Notes: generated from the letters alone by a model not told the origin. A DNA stretch of 64,000 nucleotides from CAVSRC01 sp963730325 (GCA_963730325.1 CAVSRC010000005.1:186001-250000); one strand, 5' to 3'. Positions 26,483-35,566 are shown, counted from the first letter of the stretch. Translations and numbers: made by a program.

Positions 26483-27076
26483 CTAGCCTTTCAGGCTGCC
26501 CTTGGTCGAGGGCACCGCCTTCGGCTGCCGTGGATCGATGGCGACGGCCGCACGCAAGCTCCGCGCCAGGGCCTTGAAGCAGGCCTCGGCGATGTGGTGG
26601 TTGTTGCGGCCATAGAGATTCTCGATGTGCAGCGTGATCCCGGCGTTCTGGGCGAAGGCCTGGAAGAACTCGCGAAACAGCTCGCTGTCCATCTCGCCGA
26701 TCTTGCCGCGCGAGAAGGTCACCTTCCAGACAAGATAAGGCCGCCCGGAAATGTCGATGGCACAACGGGTCATCGCCTCGTCCATCGGCAGGTGGACGTC
26801 GGCATAGCGGGTGATGCCCTTCATGTCGCCGAGTGCCTGGCGGATCGCGGTGCCGAGCACGATGCCGACATCCTCCACCGTGTGGTGCTGGTCGACGTGC
26901 AAATCGCCCTCGGCGTTAACCGTCACGTCGATCAGGCTGTGGCGGGCGACCTGGTCCAGCATGTGGTCGAAGAAGCCAATGCCGGTCTTGATTCGACTCT
27001 TGCCGGCGCCGTCGAGGTCGACGGTCACCGAGATGTCGGTTTCCTTGGTTTTGCGCGTGATTGTGGCGCGGCGCAT
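26483..27076 (-). CDS. hisB: Imidazoleglycerol-phosphate dehydratase
   Basis: HisB dehydrates imidazole glycerol phosphate to imidazole acetol phosphate. The 197-residue monofunctional enzyme has TGIGFFDHMLDQVARHSLID, VDQHHTVEDVGIVLG with manganese-binding His and Glu residues, and NNHHIAEACFKALARSL. It is intact and heads the run hisB-DUF2628-hisH-hisA-hisF-hisE-coaA, with small gaps or overlaps throughout, so one operon is likely. Confidence 0.96.
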   Translation of the reverse strand: MRRATITRKTKETDISVTVDLDGAGKSRIKTGIGFFDHMLDQVARHSLIDVTVNAEGDLHVDQHHTVEDVGIVLGTAIRQALGDMKGITRYADVHLPMDEAMTRCAIDISGRPYLVWKVTFSRGKIGEMDSELFREFFQAFAQNAGITLHIENLYGRNNHHIAEACFKALARSLRAAVAIDPRQPKAVPSTKGSLKG

Positions 27077-27299
27077 GGGCGTGATCTCCTTGGCGTCGGC
27101 CTTGTATCAGGCCCTTGAGGCGATTGCCATATTCGCCGGTGAGGGCGGTATGGCCGGCCTTCGGGAAGGTGCTATAGTGGATCGGCCCGCCGGCGCGGGC
27201 ATTCTCGCTCCGACATCAACGGCACTCAAAACCAGCTTCGGCCGCTGCGCCCGGCTCCACGCCCGGGACGAACGGCGCGCCACATGGGGAGGCAAGGAA

Positions 27300-28310
27300 A
27301 TGGAATACCGCAATCTGGGCAAGACCGGGCTCAAGGTCACCGAACTCTGCCTCGGCGCCATGACCTTCGGTCGCGAAAGCGACGAGACGCTGAGCTTCCG
27401 GATGATGGACCGCTTCGCCGAGGCGGGCGGCAATTTCATCGACACCGCCGATGTCTACAGCGCCGGCCGCTCGGAGGAGATCGTCGGCAAATGGCTGAAG
27501 GGCAGGGACCGCGAGGATTACGTGCTCGCCACCAAGGTGCGCTTCGGCACCATGGGCCGCGACAAGGTCAACCGCTCGGGCCTCGCCCGCAAGCACATCG
27601 CGGCCGAGGTCGACGCCAGCCTGAAGCGCCTGCAGGTCGACTATATCGACCTCTATCAGGTCCATTGCTGGGACCGCTTCACGCCGCTTGAGGAAACCCT
27701 GTCGACGCTCAACGATCTCGTCCGCGCCGGCAAGGTCCGCTACATCGGCGCCAGCAACTACACCGGCTGGCAGCTGCAGAAGGCGATCGACATCTCCCGC
27801 GCCAACGGCTGGGAGCCCTTCGTCTCCCTGCAGGCGCTCTACAACCTGCTCGACCGCGAACTGGAATGGGAGCTGCTGCCGCTTTCCCGCGAGGAGGGCC
27901 TCGGCGTGCTGCCGTGGAGCCCGCTGCGCGGCGGCTGGCTATCCGGCAAGTACCGTCGCGGCATGAGCGCGCCGGTCGCCGGTGCCCGCATCGAGAAGGC
28001 CAGCAAGGAAGGCTGGAGCGAGACCTGGGAGCGCTATGCCAACGAGACCACCTGGACCGTGGTCGACGCGCTGCTTGCCGTCGCCAGGGAGCGCGGCAAG
28101 GAGCCGGCCCAGGTGGCGCTCAATTGGCTCAACCGCCAGCCGGGCGTCACCGCGCCCATCATCGGCGCGCGCAACATGGAGCAGCTGGAGAGCAATCTCG
28201 GTGCCACCGGCTGGGCGCTCGGCGAGGACGAGCTGGGGCGGCTCAACGCAGCCAGCGACCGCCCGCTGCCCTACCCGCACGATTTCCATCTGAATGCCGG
28301 CGCCCGCTGA
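27300..28310 (+). CDS. Aldo/keto reductase (YajO/TAS-like)
   Basis: An intact 336-residue aldo/keto reductase: GAMTFGRESDE, NFIDTADVYSAGRSEEIVG (catalytic Asp and Tyr), DLYQVHCWD (His), YIGASNYTGWQL and the NADPH-binding APIIGARNMEQLESNL. ATG 27300 is preceded by GGGGAGGCAAGG. It is longer than the other aldo/keto reductase in the window and from a different subgroup. It is divergent from hisB and lies upstream of hslV in the same direction. The substrate is unknown; related proteins reduce aldehydes or 2-oxoacids. Confidence 0.92.
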   Translation: MEYRNLGKTGLKVTELCLGAMTFGRESDETLSFRMMDRFAEAGGNFIDTADVYSAGRSEEIVGKWLKGRDREDYVLATKVRFGTMGRDKVNRSGLARKHIAAEVDASLKRLQVDYIDLYQVHCWDRFTPLEETLSTLNDLVRAGKVRYIGASNYTGWQLQKAIDISRANGWEPFVSLQALYNLLDRELEWELLPLSREEGLGVLPWSPLRGGWLSGKYRRGMSAPVAGARIEKASKEGWSETWERYANETTWTVVDALLAVARERGKEPAQVALNWLNRQPGVTAPIIGARNMEQLESNLGATGWALGEDELGRLNAASDRPLPYPHDFHLNAGAR

Positions 28311-28327
28311 CGGCCGGGCCCCCGGCG

Positions 28328-28358
28328 TTTGATTCCCCGGCAACTGTCCTTACATAAG
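28328..28358 (+). promoter_or_regulatory. Candidate RpoH-type promoter for hslVU
   Basis: TTTG (28328-28331), 17 bp, then CTTACATAAG (28349-28358) matches the alphaproteobacterial heat-shock pattern CTTG-N17-18-CYTATNTNNG with one mismatch in each half. HslVU is heat-shock regulated in many bacteria. The match is weaker than at dnaK. Confidence 0.45.
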
Positions 28359-28362
28359 GCTC

Positions 28363-28389
28363 CGCCGGCCGCGGCTCTCGCGGCCGGCG
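28363..28389 (+). ncRNA. Strong 5' leader stem-loop of hslV mRNA
   Basis: An 11-bp perfect GC-rich stem (CGCCGGCCGCG / CGCGGCCGGCG, 5-nt loop) that would sit at the very 5' end of a transcript from the candidate promoter just upstream. A 5' leader hairpin stabilises hslVU mRNA in Escherichia coli, so a similar job is possible. It could also be the terminator of the upstream reductase gene, although no T-tract follows. It is a structured leader, not an independent RNA gene. Confidence 0.5.
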
Positions 28390-28453
28390 CAAGGGGCCGC
28401 CGCGGGGCTTTACCCACAAGACCGCACCGGCCCGCTGGACAAGGACAGTCGCG

Positions 28454-29014
28454 TTGAACAATCGAACCTCCCCCGAGCCCTGGCACGGCACCACCATCAT
28501 CACCGTGCGCAAGGGCGGCAAGGTCGTCATCGCCGGTGACGGCCAGGTTTCCGTCGGCCAGACGGTCATCAAGCACAGCGCCAAGAAGGTCCGCCCGCTC
28601 GGCAAGGGCGGCGTCATTGCCGGCTTCGCCGGCGCCACCGCCGATGCCTTCACCCTGTTCGAGCGGCTGGAAGCCAAGCTCGAGCAATATCCCGGGCAGT
28701 TGACCCGCGCCTGCGTCGAGCTTGCCAAGGACTGGCGCACGGACCGCTATCTGCGCCGCCTGGAGGCGATGATGCTGGTCGCCGACAAGTCGACCAGCCT
28801 GGTGCTCACCGGCACCGGCGACGTGCTCGAGCCGGATGGCGGCGTTGCCGGCATCGGGTCGGGCGGCAACTATGCGCTGGCCGCTGCCCGCGCGCTCATG
28901 GACACCGACAAGTCGGCCGAGGACATCGCCCTGAAGGCGATGGCGATCGCCGCCGAGATCTGCGTCTACACCAATACGAGCGTCACGCTCGAATCCCTCG
29001 ATTCAGACGTCTAG
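28454..29014 (+). CDS. hslV: ATP-dependent protease HslV (ClpQ) peptidase
   Basis: HslV is the proteasome-like peptidase of the HslUV heat-shock protease. The 186-residue product starts with TTG 28454 (AAGGA eight bases upstream). After a short propeptide (MNNRTSPEPWHG) the mature enzyme begins TTIITVRKGGKVVIAGDGQV; the first Thr is the nucleophile. GFAGATADAFTLFERLE and GIGSGGNYALAAARAL are conserved. hslU follows after 8 bp. Confidence 0.97.
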   Translation: MNNRTSPEPWHGTTIITVRKGGKVVIAGDGQVSVGQTVIKHSAKKVRPLGKGGVIAGFAGATADAFTLFERLEAKLEQYPGQLTRACVELAKDWRTDRYLRRLEAMMLVADKSTSLVLTGTGDVLEPDGGVAGIGSGGNYALAAARALMDTDKSAEDIALKAMAIAAEICVYTNTSVTLESLDSDV

Positions 29015-29022
29015 AGGAGCCG

Positions 29023-30330
29023 ATGGCCACATTCTCTCCCCGGGAAATCGTCTCCGAACTCGACCGCTACATCATCGGTCAGAACGACGCCAAGCGCGCC
29101 GTCGCCATTGCGCTCAGGAACCGCTGGCGCCGCCAGCAGCTCACCGGCGACATGCGCGAGGAGGTGCTGCCCAAGAACATTCTGATGATCGGCCCGACCG
29201 GCGTCGGCAAGACCGAGATTTCGCGCCGCCTGGCGCGGCTTGCCGGCGCGCCCTTCATCAAGGTCGAGGCGACCAAGTTCACCGAGGTCGGCTATGTCGG
29301 CCGCGACGTCGAGCAGATCGTCCGCGATCTCGTCGAGGTCGGCATCGCGCTGGTGCGCGAGCGCCGCCGGCAGGAGGTCTCGGCCAAGGCCGAGCTTGCC
29401 GCGGAAGAGCGCGTGCTGGCCGCCCTGGTCGGCCCGGCGGCGAGCCCGACCACCCGCGAATCCTTCCGCAAGCGCCTGCGCGAGGGCGAGCTCGACGACA
29501 AGGAGATCGAGATCGAGGTGAAGGACAGCGGCTCCGGCATGCCGCAATTCGAGATTCCCGGCATGCCCGGCGCCTCCGTCGGCGTCATGAACATCGGCGA
29601 CATGCTCGGCAAGGCGTTCGGCAACCGCACCAAGACGCGCCGCATCCTGGTGCGCGATTCGCACGACCTGCTGGTCAATGAGGAATCCGACAAGCTGCTC
29701 GACAACGAGGAGGTGACCCAGGAGGCGATCACCGCCGCGGAGAACGACGGCATCGTCTTCCTCGACGAGATCGACAAGATCTGTGCCCGCGAAGGCCGCT
29801 ATGGCGGTGACGTCAGCCGCGAGGGCGTGCAGCGCGATCTGCTGCCGCTGATCGAGGGCACCACGGTTGCGACCAAGTACGGGCCGGTGAAGACCGACCA
29901 CATCCTGTTCATCGCCTCGGGCGCCTTCCACGTCGCCAAGCCGTCGGACCTCTTGCCCGAATTGCAGGGGCGGCTGCCCATCCGCGTCGAGCTGTCGGCG
30001 CTCTCCAAGGAGGACTTCGTCCGTATCCTCACCGAGACCGAAGCGAGCCTCATCAAGCAGTATATCGCGCTGATGGATACCGAAGGCGTCAAGCTCGCCT
30101 TCACCGACGACGCCATCGACGAGATCGCGTCCATCGCCGTGGCGGTCAATGCCAGTGTCGAGAACATCGGCGCGCGGCGCCTGCAGACGGTGATGGAGCG
30201 GGTCCTCGACGAGATCAGCTTCTCGGCCTCGGATCGCGATGGCGACACGGTGACGATCGACGCCGCTTATGTCGAGGCGCACATCGGCGATCTCGCCCGC
30301 AACACAGATTTGTCGCGATTCATCCTCTAG
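29023..30330 (+). CDS. hslU: HslU ATPase subunit of HslUV protease
   Basis: HslU is the AAA+ unfoldase that feeds substrates to HslV. The 435-residue protein has the P-loop GPTGVGKTEISRRLA, the pore loop GYVGRDVEQ, an intermediate domain (about residues 110-240), Walker B VFLDEIDKI and the C-terminal sensor-2 NIGARRLQTVMER, ending with the hydrophobic tail that docks into HslV (DLSRFIL). It forms an operon with hslV. A hairpin lies downstream. Confidence 0.97.
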   Translation: MATFSPREIVSELDRYIIGQNDAKRAVAIALRNRWRRQQLTGDMREEVLPKNILMIGPTGVGKTEISRRLARLAGAPFIKVEATKFTEVGYVGRDVEQIVRDLVEVGIALVRERRRQEVSAKAELAAEERVLAALVGPAASPTTRESFRKRLREGELDDKEIEIEVKDSGSGMPQFEIPGMPGASVGVMNIGDMLGKAFGNRTKTRRILVRDSHDLLVNEESDKLLDNEEVTQEAITAAENDGIVFLDEIDKICAREGRYGGDVSREGVQRDLLPLIEGTTVATKYGPVKTDHILFIASGAFHVAKPSDLLPELQGRLPIRVELSALSKEDFVRILTETEASLIKQYIALMDTEGVKLAFTDDAIDEIASIAVAVNASVENIGARRLQTVMERVLDEISFSASDRDGDTVTIDAAYVEAHIGDLARNTDLSRFIL

Positions 30331-30350
30331 GGTTCCGGCAGGATTCGTGC

Positions 30351-30378
30351 CCGGCGGCGGCTTCTACTCCGCCGCCGG
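30351..30378. terminator. Stem-loop after hslU
   Basis: A perfect 10-bp stem, CCGGCGGCGG / CCGCCGCCGG, with an 8-nt loop lies 20 bp after the hslU stop. There is no T-tract, so it may be a weak or Rho-aided terminator, or an mRNA 3'-end stabiliser. Confidence 0.5.
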
Positions 30379-30455
30379 TGCCACTATGATCGCCCGCCCA
30401 CATCGCCCGCCACAAAGGCCGAAAGCGGCCGCGCCCCTGGAGAGATGACCGCTTT

Positions 30456-31451
30456 ATGCCGCGCTCCCGCCCGCTCCTCCGCCCGCTCCTCGGCCTTGTC
30501 GTCCTGCTGCCCGCCCTGCTCTTCCTGGCCGCCGGGCCGGGCACGGCAAAGGCCGATGTCGTCGTCGTCCCGCCCGGAAACCGCTCCGCCAAGCAGCCGC
30601 CCATCCCCTACAGCTCGTCGTTTCGCACGGCCGAGACCAAGGGCACCTTCGACGAGAAATACCGGGCGGTCTATGCGCTGCTGAGCGACCCGCAATTGAT
30701 CGGCAAGATCAAGAACGCCGCCGCGCTCTACGGCATCGACCCGATGCATATCGTCGGCGCGATCGTCGGCGAGCATACCTACAATGTCGACGCGCTCGAC
30801 CGCTGGCAGGACCTGATCGTCAAGGCACGCGCCTATGCCAACGTCACCCTGTCCTTCGGCTACGACGGCGAGAGCATCGCCGACTTCGTCACGCGCCCGC
30901 AATTCGCCGCCTGCAACAAGGCGCGCAACGACTACGAGCTGTGGTCCTGCCGCGAGGATGTCTGGCGTTCGAAATTCCAGGGCAAGACCGTCGACGGCAC
31001 GGCGTTCGCCGACAAGAGCTTCCAGAAGGCGCTGTTCCAGCCGCTCTTCGCCGGCCAGACCTTCGGCCTCGGTCAGCTCAGCCCGCTGACCGCCCTCATG
31101 GTCACCGATCTCGTCCACGAGAGGAATCCGGCCGAGCCACTGCTCGACATGAACAACGCGCCGGACGTCTACACCGCGGTGATGGATCCGGACCGCACGC
31201 TGCAATACATCGCGGCGATGCTCTATCGCGATATCGAGGCCTACCGGAACATCGCCGGCTTCGACATCTCGCAGAATCCGGGCATCACCGCCACGCTCTA
31301 TAATCTCGGCGATGCCGCCGGCCGGGCGCGGGAACTCGCCGCCAAGAACCGCAAGCGCCGGGCCGCCGGCCAGAGTGTCGTCTATCCGCAAGAGAACTAT
31401 TACGGCTGGCTGGTGAACGCCCACCTCGACGAGTTGCGCAAGCTGCTCTGA
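30456..31451 (+). CDS. DUF1402 family secreted protein
   Basis: A 331-residue exported protein with an N-terminal signal (LLGLVVLLPALLFLAAG, then TAKADV). It matches DUF1402, a family found mainly in Hyphomicrobiales and of unknown function. The middle has the segment ALYGIDPMHIVGAIVGEHTYNV and later GQTFGLGQLSPLTALM, reminiscent of lytic-transglycosylase folds (a Glu after a helix, GLGQL as in GLMQL-type motifs). A peptidoglycan-cleaving role is therefore possible but not proven. It lies in the gap between hslU and the convergent smr gene, 2 bp from the latter's stop. Confidence 0.82.
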   Translation: MPRSRPLLRPLLGLVVLLPALLFLAAGPGTAKADVVVVPPGNRSAKQPPIPYSSSFRTAETKGTFDEKYRAVYALLSDPQLIGKIKNAAALYGIDPMHIVGAIVGEHTYNVDALDRWQDLIVKARAYANVTLSFGYDGESIADFVTRPQFAACNKARNDYELWSCREDVWRSKFQGKTVDGTAFADKSFQKALFQPLFAGQTFGLGQLSPLTALMVTDLVHERNPAEPLLDMNNAPDVYTAVMDPDRTLQYIAAMLYRDIEAYRNIAGFDISQNPGITATLYNLGDAAGRARELAAKNRKRRAAGQSVVYPQENYYGWLVNAHLDELRKLL

Positions 31452-31452
31452 T

Positions 31453-31995
31453 TCAGCGCTGCGGCCGCCGCAGCCGCACCAGCAGCGCCCCGCCGCCGCC
31501 ATGGGCGCGACCGGCCTCGTCGAAGCCGACCACCACCGGGCGAAGGTCGTGCGACGCGAGCCAGATCGGCACCAGGCGGCGCAGCACGCCGCGCTCCCCC
31601 TCGCCGCCGTTTTTGCCCTTGCCGGTGATGACCAGCACCAGCTTGGCGCCCGAGGCCTGTGCCCCTTGCAGGAAATCGATGAGCCGGTGATGTGCCGCCG
31701 CCTGGGTCATGCCGTGCAGGTCGATGCGGGCGTCGATGGAAAGGGCGCCGCGGTTGATCCGGCTGAGCGTCCGCCGGTCGAGCGGCGCCAGGGCCGGCGG
31801 CCTGGGTGGCTTGGGTTTGGGCGCCGCCGTCGCCGGGCGCGGGGCGGGGGCCGGCTTTTCCGCTTTCTTGGGCGCGGGCGCCTCGTCGGCAGGCTTTTTC
31901 TCGGCCGGCGGGCGCCGCCGCAATGGCGCCACCGAGCGGGTGACGCTCTGCCACAGCGCCATGTCGTCGTCGGCAGGGGGCTTGCGTTTGCTCAT
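31453..31995 (-). CDS. Smr/MutS2-domain protein
   Basis: A 180-residue protein: a basic, Pro/Ala/Lys-rich N-terminal half followed by a C-terminal Smr domain (IDLHGMTQAAAHHRLIDFL and VLVITGKGKNGGEGERGVL). Smr domains are nucleases or nucleic-acid-binding modules; stand-alone versions (YdaL-like) are poorly understood, some acting on stalled ribosome mRNA. The ATG overlaps the mltA stop (ATGA), so it is translated together with mltA. Confidence 0.92.
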   Translation of the reverse strand: MSKRKPPADDDMALWQSVTRSVAPLRRRPPAEKKPADEAPAPKKAEKPAPAPRPATAAPKPKPPRPPALAPLDRRTLSRINRGALSIDARIDLHGMTQAAAHHRLIDFLQGAQASGAKLVLVITGKGKNGGEGERGVLRRLVPIWLASHDLRPVVVGFDEAGRAHGGGGALLVRLRRPQR

Positions 31996-33092
31996 GGCGC
32001 GCGCCCCGTCGGGTCGAGGACGATGAAGCGCCCTTTGGCGCTCATCGCTCCGGCGATGGCGCCGGCCGACGCGCCGGAGCCGAAGAAGATGTCGCCGCGC
32101 GCCGGGCCGACGATCGCCGAGCCGGTGTCCTGGGCGATCATGAGCCGGCTAAAGGGCGTCCGGTCGGGCAGGGCCGTCTCCACCCACACCGGCAGGTGGA
32201 AGCTGTGGGCGAGCCGGTCGACGGCAAGGCTCCGCCCCGGCGTCAGCGGCACTTTCGCTGCTGCGACAGGCCCCAGCGCGGCGTCCGCCACCGGCGCCTC
32301 GCGAAAGAATATGTAGGAGCGGTTCTCCGCCATCACCGCCGCTGCCTGGTCCTGGTGTTCGGTCAGCCAGGCGCGGATCGCCGGCATGGTGGCGGTGCCC
32401 GGTGCCAGCGCTCCGCGGTCAATCAGCACCCGGCCGATGGGCGTGTAGGCGTGGCCGGTCTTGGCGGCATAGGTCACCCGCATCATGCGCCCGTCGGTCA
32501 GGCGTATGCGCGCCGCCCCCTGGATATGGATGAAGAAGGCATCGATCGGGTCGGCGAGCCACACCAGTTCCAGCCCGCGGCCGTCGAGGGCGCCGGCCAT
32601 GATCGCCGCGCGGTCGGCATATTCGCTGAAGCCGGCATGCGTCTTGCGGGCGAAGCGCAGCGCCGGGTCGACGCCCGGCGGCGGGGCGGCCGGGTCGAAT
32701 TCGACGAGATCGTCGGGCGGGGCGAGCAGCGGCACCGTGAAGTCGCGGGTAGCAGTCGGCGATCCGGCGACCTCCGGTTCGTAATAGCCGGTGAAGAAAC
32801 CCTGGCCGTCCGGCGGCACCACCGCCAGCGGCCGGAACGACGCCTCGAAGAAGGCGCGTGCATCGCTTGCCGAAAGCCCCTCCGGCAGCGCGGTGGCACG
32901 GGCGAGGGCATCTGCCAGCGCCGCGGCGTCGATGCCGAGCGACCGCTGTTTCGGCGGATGGTCGCGGAGCACCGCGGCGCTGCGACGAAAGGCGGCGAAG
33001 GCCGCCGCGTGGTCGTCGTCCGGCCACCCGGCCAGGTCAGAAAAAGTCAGTGGAATCAACCGCGTAGTACCAGGCGCGGTCGTCTCGCCCAT
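31992..33092 (-). CDS. mltA: Membrane-bound lytic murein transglycosylase A
   Basis: MltA cuts peptidoglycan glycan strands, leaving 1,6-anhydroMurNAc ends. The 366-residue protein has FFTGYYEPEVAGS, a long insert, DAFFIHIQGAARIRL and, near the C-terminus, the 3D-domain (AQDTGSAIVGPARGDIFFGSG) with the catalytic aspartates. I see no clear signal peptide from this start, although the family is exported; a start further upstream is blocked by lack of candidates. It lies in a Tim44-like/mltA/smr operon divergent from secB, as in other rhizobia. Confidence 0.93.
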   Translation of the reverse strand: MGETTAPGTTRLIPLTFSDLAGWPDDDHAAAFAAFRRSAAVLRDHPPKQRSLGIDAAALADALARATALPEGLSASDARAFFEASFRPLAVVPPDGQGFFTGYYEPEVAGSPTATRDFTVPLLAPPDDLVEFDPAAPPPGVDPALRFARKTHAGFSEYADRAAIMAGALDGRGLELVWLADPIDAFFIHIQGAARIRLTDGRMMRVTYAAKTGHAYTPIGRVLIDRGALAPGTATMPAIRAWLTEHQDQAAAVMAENRSYIFFREAPVADAALGPVAAAKVPLTPGRSLAVDRLAHSFHLPVWVETALPDRTPFSRLMIAQDTGSAIVGPARGDIFFGSGASAGAIAGAMSAKGRFIVLDPTGRAP

Positions 33093-33131
33093 AGCCGCCC
33101 GCTGCTCCGCCGCCGCCCGCCGCCCGCCGGA

Positions 33132-33851
33132 TCACTCGACCGATTCGGTGGCCACCAGCTTCCAGTTCGGGTCACGCGCACCGGCTTCGCGCTCGAACGT
33201 CCAGATGTCGGTCACGTCGCCGACATGGGTCGGGTCGCCGTCGATCACCGTGCCGCTCTTGTCGCGGGTCGCCGAAACCAGCTTGGAAAGGAAGCGCACG
33301 GTCACCTGCACGGTGTTGGCCTTCGCCCCGGCCGCCGTGATCTCGGCCTTGTCGATGCCGACGAACTTGAACTCGATGGTCTCGTTGCGGCTCTCGCGTT
33401 CGCTGATGGCGCCCACGAACCCGTCATAGACGTCGCGGCTCAGGAGCTGCCTGAGGGTCTTGCGGTCGCCCTCGGCAAAGGCCGTCACCACCATCTCATA
33501 GGCGCCCTTGGCGCCGGCCAGGAACAACTCGGCCTCGAAGGTGCGGTCGGCGGTGGCGACCGCCTTCAGCCCGTCATGCACGCTCGCGCTGGCGGGCGCG
33601 ACGGTCTTGATGCGCTCGTCGACACCGGCTGCGCTGTCCTGATCGGTCGCCTCGCGCGCCGGCGCCCGCCGCGAGGGCAGGTCAATCACCTTGTCGTCGG
33701 GCTTGCCGGCCGGCGCGTCGCGGCGCGAATAGGGATCGAAGGGCGGCCTCTCGCTTCCGGTGCGCCTGCCCAGCACGTTGCGCAGCCGCAGGAAGACGAC
33801 GACCGCGACGGCCAGGAAGATGATGGTTGTGAAGTCCATGAAGCTGTTCAT
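33132..33851 (-). CDS. Tim44-like domain membrane protein (TimA-type)
   Basis: A 239-residue protein: one N-terminal transmembrane segment (FTTIIFLAVAVVVFLRLRNVLG), a charged linker, then a Tim44-like domain (AYEMVVTAFAEGDRKTLRQLLSRDVYDGF and a C-terminal DIWTFEREAGARDPNWKLVATE). Bacterial Tim44 proteins relate to the mitochondrial import motor; the alphaproteobacterial version is a membrane protein of unclear role, perhaps in protein complex assembly. It is the first gene of the operon with mltA and smr and is divergent from secB, another protein-transport gene. Confidence 0.9.
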   Translation of the reverse strand: MNSFMDFTTIIFLAVAVVVFLRLRNVLGRRTGSERPPFDPYSRRDAPAGKPDDKVIDLPSRRAPAREATDQDSAAGVDERIKTVAPASASVHDGLKAVATADRTFEAELFLAGAKGAYEMVVTAFAEGDRKTLRQLLSRDVYDGFVGAISERESRNETIEFKFVGIDKAEITAAGAKANTVQVTVRFLSKLVSATRDKSGTVIDGDPTHVGDVTDIWTFEREAGARDPNWKLVATESVE

Positions 33852-34034
33852 GTTTTCGTGCTGTCCTGGCGCTGGACGAGGCCACCTTGCCCCAAATCGC
33901 GGGCCAAGGCGATGATAACAATGTAGGCAACCCCGTGTGGCGTTGCGAGTCGGCGGTTGCCGGCTTGTAACCGGCTCCCCTGCGTGTTAGCCCACGCGCG
34001 CCTTTAGGGCACGCAGTTTCCACGGGAGTAGTCA

Positions 34035-34538
34035 ATGGCCGAAGAGGGCAGCAACGGACAGGAAGGCGCGGCAACCGCCCAGCCGGGCGTCAACGTCATC
34101 GCGCAATATGTCAAGGACCTGTCCTTTGAAAACCCGGGCGCACCGGCAAGCCTCAGATCGCAAGGCACCTCGCCCAATATCAACGTTTCGGTCGGTGTGC
34201 AGCCGCGTCCGCTGAGCGACAGCGATATCGAGGTCGAACTGCGCCTCGAAGCGCGCGCCCTCGACGGCGAAACCACGATTTTTGCCATCGAGCTGGTCTA
34301 TGCCGGCGTTTTTCGCCTCGTCAATGTCACTGCGGAGACGATCAACCCGATCATGCTGATCGAGTGCCCGCGCCTGCTCTTCCCCTTTGCCCGCCGGATC
34401 ATCGCCGATTGCAGCCGTGACGGCGGCTTCCCGCCGCTCTTGCTCGACCCGATCGATTTCGTCGCGCTCTACCGCCAGCGCATGGTCGATCCGGGCGCGA
34501 ACCAGGCCCCCGCCGAACCCCCGGCCGGCTCTGCCTGA
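34035..34538 (+). CDS. secB: Protein-export chaperone SecB
   Basis: SecB is a tetrameric chaperone that holds preproteins unfolded and hands them to SecA. The 167-residue protein has VIAQYVKDLSFENPGAP, the acidic SecA-binding strand, then YAGVFRLVNV and the C-terminal CPRLLFPFARRIIADCSRDGGFPPL. GGGAGT upstream is a fair ribosome site. It is divergent from the Tim44-like operon across 183 bp and convergent with the PfkB kinase gene. Confidence 0.97.
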   Translation: MAEEGSNGQEGAATAQPGVNVIAQYVKDLSFENPGAPASLRSQGTSPNINVSVGVQPRPLSDSDIEVELRLEARALDGETTIFAIELVYAGVFRLVNVTAETINPIMLIECPRLLFPFARRIIADCSRDGGFPPLLLDPIDFVALYRQRMVDPGANQAPAEPPAGSA

Positions 34539-34539
34539 A

Positions 34540-34555
34540 CTGCCGATCGCGGCAG
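34540..34555. terminator. Small stem-loop between secB and PfkB kinase
   Basis: CTGCCG-ATCG-CGGCAG forms a perfect 6-bp stem in the 26-bp gap between two convergent genes. It has no T-tract; a bidirectional termination or mRNA-end role is possible. Confidence 0.4.
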
Positions 34556-34564
34556 CCCGCCCTC

Positions 34565-35566
34565 TCAGATCGCGATTCCGGCCGCCCGCGCCACATCCTT
34601 GAGTGCGGTCGCCGGCCGCGGCCCGACATGGCCGATCACCTCCGATGCGGCGAGCGTTCCCAGCCGTCCGGCGTCGGCGAGCGCCATGCCGCGCGCCACG
34701 CCGAAGAGGAAGCCGGCGGCGAAGAGGTCGCCCGCCCCGGTGAGGTCGACTACCTGCCCCACCGGCGTTGCCGCCACCCTCGTCGTCGCCTCCGGCGTCA
34801 CCACCAGCGCCCCTTCGGCGCCGATGGTGACGGCGGTGAGCGCGCAATCGGTCTTCAGCGCCGCCACTGCCGCTTCCGTATCGGAGGTTTCGTAAAGCGA
34901 GTGCACCTCCGATTCGTTGGCGACCAGGATGTCGACGGTCCCCGAGCGGATAAGGTCGAGGAATTCGGCCCGGAAGCGGTCGACGCAGAAGGCGTCCGAG
35001 AGTGACAGCGAAACCTTGCGGCCGGCGGCATGGGCGATCTCCGCCGCATGAACGAAGGCCTGCTTGGCCTCCGGCGGGTCCCACAGATAGCCCTCCAGAT
35101 AGGTGATCGCCGATCGGCCGACGACGTCGGCATCGATGTCGCCCGGTGAGAGCGCCTGGCAGGCGCCGAGATAGGTGTTCATGGTCCGCTCGCCGTCCGG
35201 CGTGATCAGGATCATGGAGCGGGCCGTCGGCGCCCCGTCGATGAGCGGCGCGGTGGCGAAATGCACGCCGGTCGCCTGCATGTCGTGGCGGTAGATGGCG
35301 CCGAAGGCATCGTCGGCGACCTTGCCGATGAAGGCGGCGCTGCCGCCGAGCGAGGCGACACCGGCGGCGGTGTTGCCGGCCGATCCACCCGAGGCCTCGA
35401 TCGCCGGGCCCATATGGGCATAGAGCGCATCGGCGCGCTCGGCGTCGATCAGGTGCATGGTGCCCTTGGAGAGACTTTCGCGGACGAGGAAGTCGTCCTC
35501 GGTACTCGCCAATATGTCGACGATGGCGTTGCCGATGCCGAGCACGTCGAAGTCTGCCTGGGCCAT
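34565..35566 (-). CDS. PfkB-family adenosine kinase-like protein
   Basis: A 333-residue ribokinase-fold sugar/nucleoside kinase: GIGNAIVDILA, ASGGSAGNTAAGVASLGG (substrate GG), KVADDAFG and the ATP/anion-hole motif DLTGAGDLFAAGFLFG with the catalytic Asp. The closest type is the rhizobial adenosine kinase-like group, but the exact substrate (adenosine, fructose, or other) is not decided by the motifs. It is intact, ATG 35566, and lies 87 bp from nth on the same strand. Confidence 0.9.
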   Translation of the reverse strand: MAQADFDVLGIGNAIVDILASTEDDFLVRESLSKGTMHLIDAERADALYAHMGPAIEASGGSAGNTAAGVASLGGSAAFIGKVADDAFGAIYRHDMQATGVHFATAPLIDGAPTARSMILITPDGERTMNTYLGACQALSPGDIDADVVGRSAITYLEGYLWDPPEAKQAFVHAAEIAHAAGRKVSLSLSDAFCVDRFRAEFLDLIRSGTVDILVANESEVHSLYETSDTEAAVAALKTDCALTAVTIGAEGALVVTPEATTRVAATPVGQVVDLTGAGDLFAAGFLFGVARGMALADAGRLGTLAASEVIGHVGPRPATALKDVARAAGIAI

